Below are positions 32,060-34,208 of a stretch of DNA of 34,208 nt, one piece after another. The notes below the pieces were generated by a model that did not search any database, was not told the origin of the DNA, and was given only the letters and a program-made list of their open reading frames with translations. This DNA comes from Actinomycetota bacterium. GTDB lineage: Bacteria > Actinomycetota > Acidimicrobiia > Acidimicrobiales > JAJPHE01. Within the stretch, counting starts at the first letter, position 1; the number at the start of each line of letters is the position of its first letter. Location of the stretch: the NCBI GenBank assembly GCA_021325435.1, contig JAJPHE010000154.1, positions 1 to 34,208 of the forward strand, given 5' to 3'. Both the position numbers and the translations under genes were made by a program.

Positions 32060-33232
32060 TCACGAAGCGAGCGGGCCAGCCTGCCGGTCCGCCCGAGCCG
32101 CTTTCCGTGCCGCGGCCGTCTCAGACCAGCACAGCAGCCGGGCCGCCTGCTCGGGGCCGAGCCCGAACGCGGTGATGCCGTCCCCCCAGTGCCGCAGGAT
32201 CATCCCGGTCTTCGGCCGGAGGGTGCGGCTAGCCCCGTAGCTGTCGACGTAGAGCTTCCAGCCCACCCATCTCGACAGCCGCCGCTCGAGCTCCTCGGCA
32301 ACCGCTCGGTCGACCTCCACCTCCTCGACGACCGGGTTGAACCCGACCTTGCGGCCCCACCGCCCGAAGTACTGGCCGACCCCGACGAAGCCCTCCGGCG
32401 GGCACTTCTGCCGCCATTTCGAAGCTTCGCGGGCCAGGTAGGCCGCGACCCTCGTGCGGTCTGCGGCCACGGCCACCTCGTCGGACCAGAACATCACCGC
32501 CACGTCCACCCCGCGGGCGTGATGGTTCTTCACCACCCCGGAGGTGCCGACGATCTCCGCCCACGCTGTGCGGATCCACATGGCGAACTCCCCGCCGTAG
32601 CGGGTGCCGATCGGACGAAGCACGGCCCGGCCCTGGTACCGGCCCAACGCCCGCTCGAACCGGTGCCGCATCAGAGTGCGCTCACGGAGACCTTCGAACT
32701 CGTCGTCGGAGAGCTGGCTGGGCAGGCCGATGTAGAGGTGCATGTGGGGTCGGCCGGATTGCTGGAACTCCTTGGCCCACACGCCAACCAGCGGCTCGCC
32801 CCACCGGCGCACCCATCGCCGTTCGAACGCCCGCCGGTGGGCCTCCATCGCCCGGCCGTCCGGCACCCACTGCTTCCAGTCGCCCGGATAGGTGAGCGAC
32901 ACCATCGCCGGCCGGGGTCCCAATAGCTCCCACGGCAGGGACATGAACAGCCGGCGCATGTTGTTCCGGCTGCGACGGCTCTGACCCCGGTCGCCCCGGC
33001 CGGCCGCCGGGCCACCGTCTTCCTCGGCGGACGGCCCGGCGGGGGAGTCCACGCCGTCGGGGTCCGTCTCCGACAGCCCGAGTTCGGGGTCCAACGGCTG
33101 CAGGGGGCGGGCGCTGCCCCGGCCCTTGGGACGGCCGGAGTGCCGGACCAGCTGGACGTAGCCCCGGCTGACGACCAGGCCGAACCGGTCCTGGGCCCAG
33201 GGCTTCCGGTGGAGCGGCTTGTAGAATTGCAC
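32060..33232 (-). CDS. HUH replication initiator (rolling-circle Rep-like)
   Basis: 390 residues. It matches Rep-like proteins of actinobacterial plasmids and integrated elements: motif 1 MVSLTYPGDW (residues 110-119), the metal-binding HUH motif as His163-Met164-His165 in GRPHMHLYIGL, and a motif 3 candidate VAAYLAREASKW with Tyr265 as presumed nucleophile and Lys272 near it, followed by GQYFGRWGRKVGF. In many relatives motif 3 reads YLAK; here it is YLAR. Residues 35-90 are a low-complexity linker. The GTG start at 33232 is the upstream limit of the frame. It probably nicks an element-encoded origin; no origin was recognised. Divergent from the toxin-antitoxin pair. Confidence 0.8.
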   Translation of the reverse strand: MQFYKPLHRKPWAQDRFGLVVSRGYVQLVRHSGRPKGRGSARPLQPLDPELGLSETDPDGVDSPAGPSAEEDGGPAAGRGDRGQSRRSRNNMRRLFMSLPWELLGPRPAMVSLTYPGDWKQWVPDGRAMEAHRRAFERRWVRRWGEPLVGVWAKEFQQSGRPHMHLYIGLPSQLSDDEFEGLRERTLMRHRFERALGRYQGRAVLRPIGTRYGGEFAMWIRTAWAEIVGTSGVVKNHHARGVDVAVMFWSDEVAVAADRTRVAAYLAREASKWRQKCPPEGFVGVGQYFGRWGRKVGFNPVVEEVEVDRAVAEELERRLSRWVGWKLYVDSYGASRTLRPKTGMILRHWGDGITAFGLGPEQAARLLCWSETAAARKAARADRQAGPLAS

Positions 33233-33276
33233 GAATGTGATTTATCGGTCGCCTGTGACAGTCATCTGGATCTGGC

Positions 33277-33320
33277 TTGCTCTCTCCAGACTTGGCCGTA
33301 CAATGGACGTACAGAGGAGG
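33277..33320 (+). promoter_or_regulatory. Toxin-antitoxin promoter with GTAC-N7-GTAC repeat and strong RBS
   Basis: TTGCTC (33277-33282), 16 bases, then TACAAT (33299-33304) form a promoter. GTAC occurs at 33298-33301 and 33309-33312, one helical turn apart, overlapping the -10 and start site; as GTAC is self-complementary the pair is both a direct and an inverted repeat and suits a ribbon-helix-helix autorepressor. AGAGGAGG at 33313-33320 is the RBS for ATG 33329. Confidence 0.55.
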
Positions 33321-33328
33321 CGCTAGCC

Positions 33329-33610
33329 ATGGAGATCGCATCCAGGAGGCGGAACCGAAGGCTGGAGCTGCGCACGACGGCCGAGGAGCGCGAGCTGCTT
33401 GACCGTGCAGTGGCGGCCACCGGCACCGACATGACCGACTTCGTGGTAACGCACGCCTCCGACGCAGCCCGCCGGGTGCTGGCCGACCGCGACCGCTTCG
33501 AACTCGATCCCGAAGCCGCACGCGCCTGGGAGGCGATAAATGCTCGCCCGGCGCGGGACCTCCCCGGCCTCCGGCGCCTGATCGAGCGGCCCTCACCATT
33601 TAGCGAGTGA
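33329..33610 (+). CDS. DUF1778 (TacA-like) antitoxin, ribbon-helix-helix
   Basis: 93 residues. The N-terminal ribbon RRLELRTTAEERELLDRAVA and TDMTDFVVTHASDAARRVL form the DNA-binding dimer typical of DUF1778; the C-terminal FELDPEAARAWEAINARPAR and LRRLIERPSPF is the toxin-neutralising arm of this family. ATG 33329 is set by AGAGGAGG eight bases upstream; the frame extends further back but that part is unconserved. It overlaps the toxin by GTGA. Predicted to repress its own operon and block the acetyltransferase. Confidence 0.92.
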   Translation: MEIASRRRNRRLELRTTAEERELLDRAVAATGTDMTDFVVTHASDAARRVLADRDRFELDPEAARAWEAINARPARDLPGLRRLIERPSPFSE

Positions 33611-34128
33611 AGCGCCCCGGCTACCGGCTGCCGGAGCCACTCGACGACCAACAGCGACTTGAGGGCTTCGTCTGCCGATCCTCCGAACAGACTGAGTGGC
33701 TACGGCGACATGCCCGCCAGTCGGCTGCGGCGGGGACGACGAGGGTGTTCGTCGTTACCAAACACGGAAGCGGCGACGTCGTCGCCTACTACGCCTGGTG
33801 CATGGCGCAGCTGGCCCTATCGGCAGCGCCGGACCGCCTGCGCAAGGGTGCTGGCCGATATCCCCAGCCGGTCGCACTCCTGGCCCGACTAGGTGTCCAT
33901 GTCGACCATGAGGGCCGGGGCCTTGGCGCAGGGCTCCTCCAAGACGTGTTTGCCCGGTTGGCTGAGCTGTCCGAGGACATCGGATGCCGCGGCCTTCTCG
34001 TACATGCCGAATCCGCTGAGGCCCGTGATTTCTATCTGCATCTCGTCCCCGAGTTCGAGCCCAGCCCGACCGATGACCTTCACCTGGTGCTCCTCATGAA
34101 GGACATACGTCGGACACTGCGCGGCTGA
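33607..34128 (+). CDS. GNAT-family acetyltransferase toxin (TacT-like)
   Basis: 173 residues. By analogy with TacT/AtaT-type toxins it would acetylate the amino group of charged aminoacyl-tRNA and stop translation. The acetyl-CoA pyrophosphate loop follows the family rule R/Q-x-x-G-x-G/A as RGLGAG (residues 104-109) after LLARLGVHVDHEG. GCRGLLVHAESAEARDFYLH contains the conserved Tyr, and FEPSPTDDLHLVLLMKDI is the usual C-terminus. All conserved parts are present, so it is probably functional. GTG start overlaps the antitoxin stop. Which tRNA is targeted cannot be told from sequence. Confidence 0.9.
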   Translation: MKRPGYRLPEPLDDQQRLEGFVCRSSEQTEWLRRHARQSAAAGTTRVFVVTKHGSGDVVAYYAWCMAQLALSAAPDRLRKGAGRYPQPVALLARLGVHVDHEGRGLGAGLLQDVFARLAELSEDIGCRGLLVHAESAEARDFYLHLVPEFEPSPTDDLHLVLLMKDIRRTLRG

Positions 34129-34208
34129 CGGAGCGGTGACCGGTCCTGAGCGATCTGATCGGACACTTAGGATATTCTGGGCTCGCCCCGGGACGCGAGG
34201 TACCGGCA
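34129..34208. other. Window end, non-coding, possible -10 of a gene beyond
   Basis: 80 bases with no ORF. TAGGATATTCT near 34168-34178 is locally AT-rich and could be a -10 for a gene outside the window; no -35 is convincing. No direct repeat resembling an attachment site was seen. Confidence 0.25.

Noticed and set aside
1-34208. CRISPR arrays, insertion sequences, rRNA or further tRNA genes
   Set aside because: No spaced direct repeats, transposase motifs or additional cloverleaf were seen.

Overview
The window is about 34.2 kb of very GC-rich, almost gapless chromosomal DNA, and most of it is housekeeping. Gene content and order fit Actinomycetota: SigR/RsrA, a DUF2342 zincin of the F420-associated group, carD-ispD-ispF, radA-disA, a fol-pan-nad-coaX-lysS run, clpC and a lysine-tailed TopA. 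A SigH-like sigma factor and several departures from the usual Mycobacterium/Streptomyces order suggest a deep-branching class, perhaps Acidimicrobiia. That placement is an inference. No interval without a gene exceeds 300 bases.

Layout. 1-6.2 kb: 3' part of hppA, then topA, tmk and holB, and a tRNA-Thr(CGT). 6.3-10 kb: sigR-rsrA, the DUF2342 protein, an orphan response regulator, tilS. 10-19.4 kb: a cofactor supercluster with hpt, folate genes (folE, folP, a tyrosine-phosphatase-like protein lacking its catalytic cysteine, folB, folK), pantothenate/CoA genes (panC, panD, coaX), NAD genes (nadB, nadC) and lysS. 19.4-20.75 kb: an AT-richer spacer and a reverse-strand polyprenyl diphosphate synthase. 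20.75-26.8 kb: clpC, a short universal stress protein, radA, disA, a dienelactone-hydrolase-like gene. 26.8-30 kb: a Crp-family regulator (reverse) divergent from carD-ispD-ispF-rlmB. 30.0-31.0 kb: a SigH-like sigma gene with its own promoter. 31.0-34.2 kb: accessory DNA with a tyrosine recombinase, an HUH replication initiator (reverse) and a DUF1778/GNAT toxin-antitoxin pair. This looks like the edge of an integrated element continuing past the window.

How the genes work together. Many neighbours overlap by a few bases (GTGA, ATGA, TTGA, TAGTG), which suggests translational coupling. Where a new transcript seems to start inside a cluster, a TAnnnT -10-like hexamer often lies 6-7 bases before the start codon with no obvious ribosome binding site, the arrangement expected for leaderless mRNA. 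In three places its TAG is the stop codon of the preceding gene.

Most unusual observations: the Cys-to-Gln pseudophosphatase inside the folate operon, the fixed-spacing leaderless promoter series, and a recombinase with all catalytic residues but no normal start codon, directly behind the SigH-like gene.
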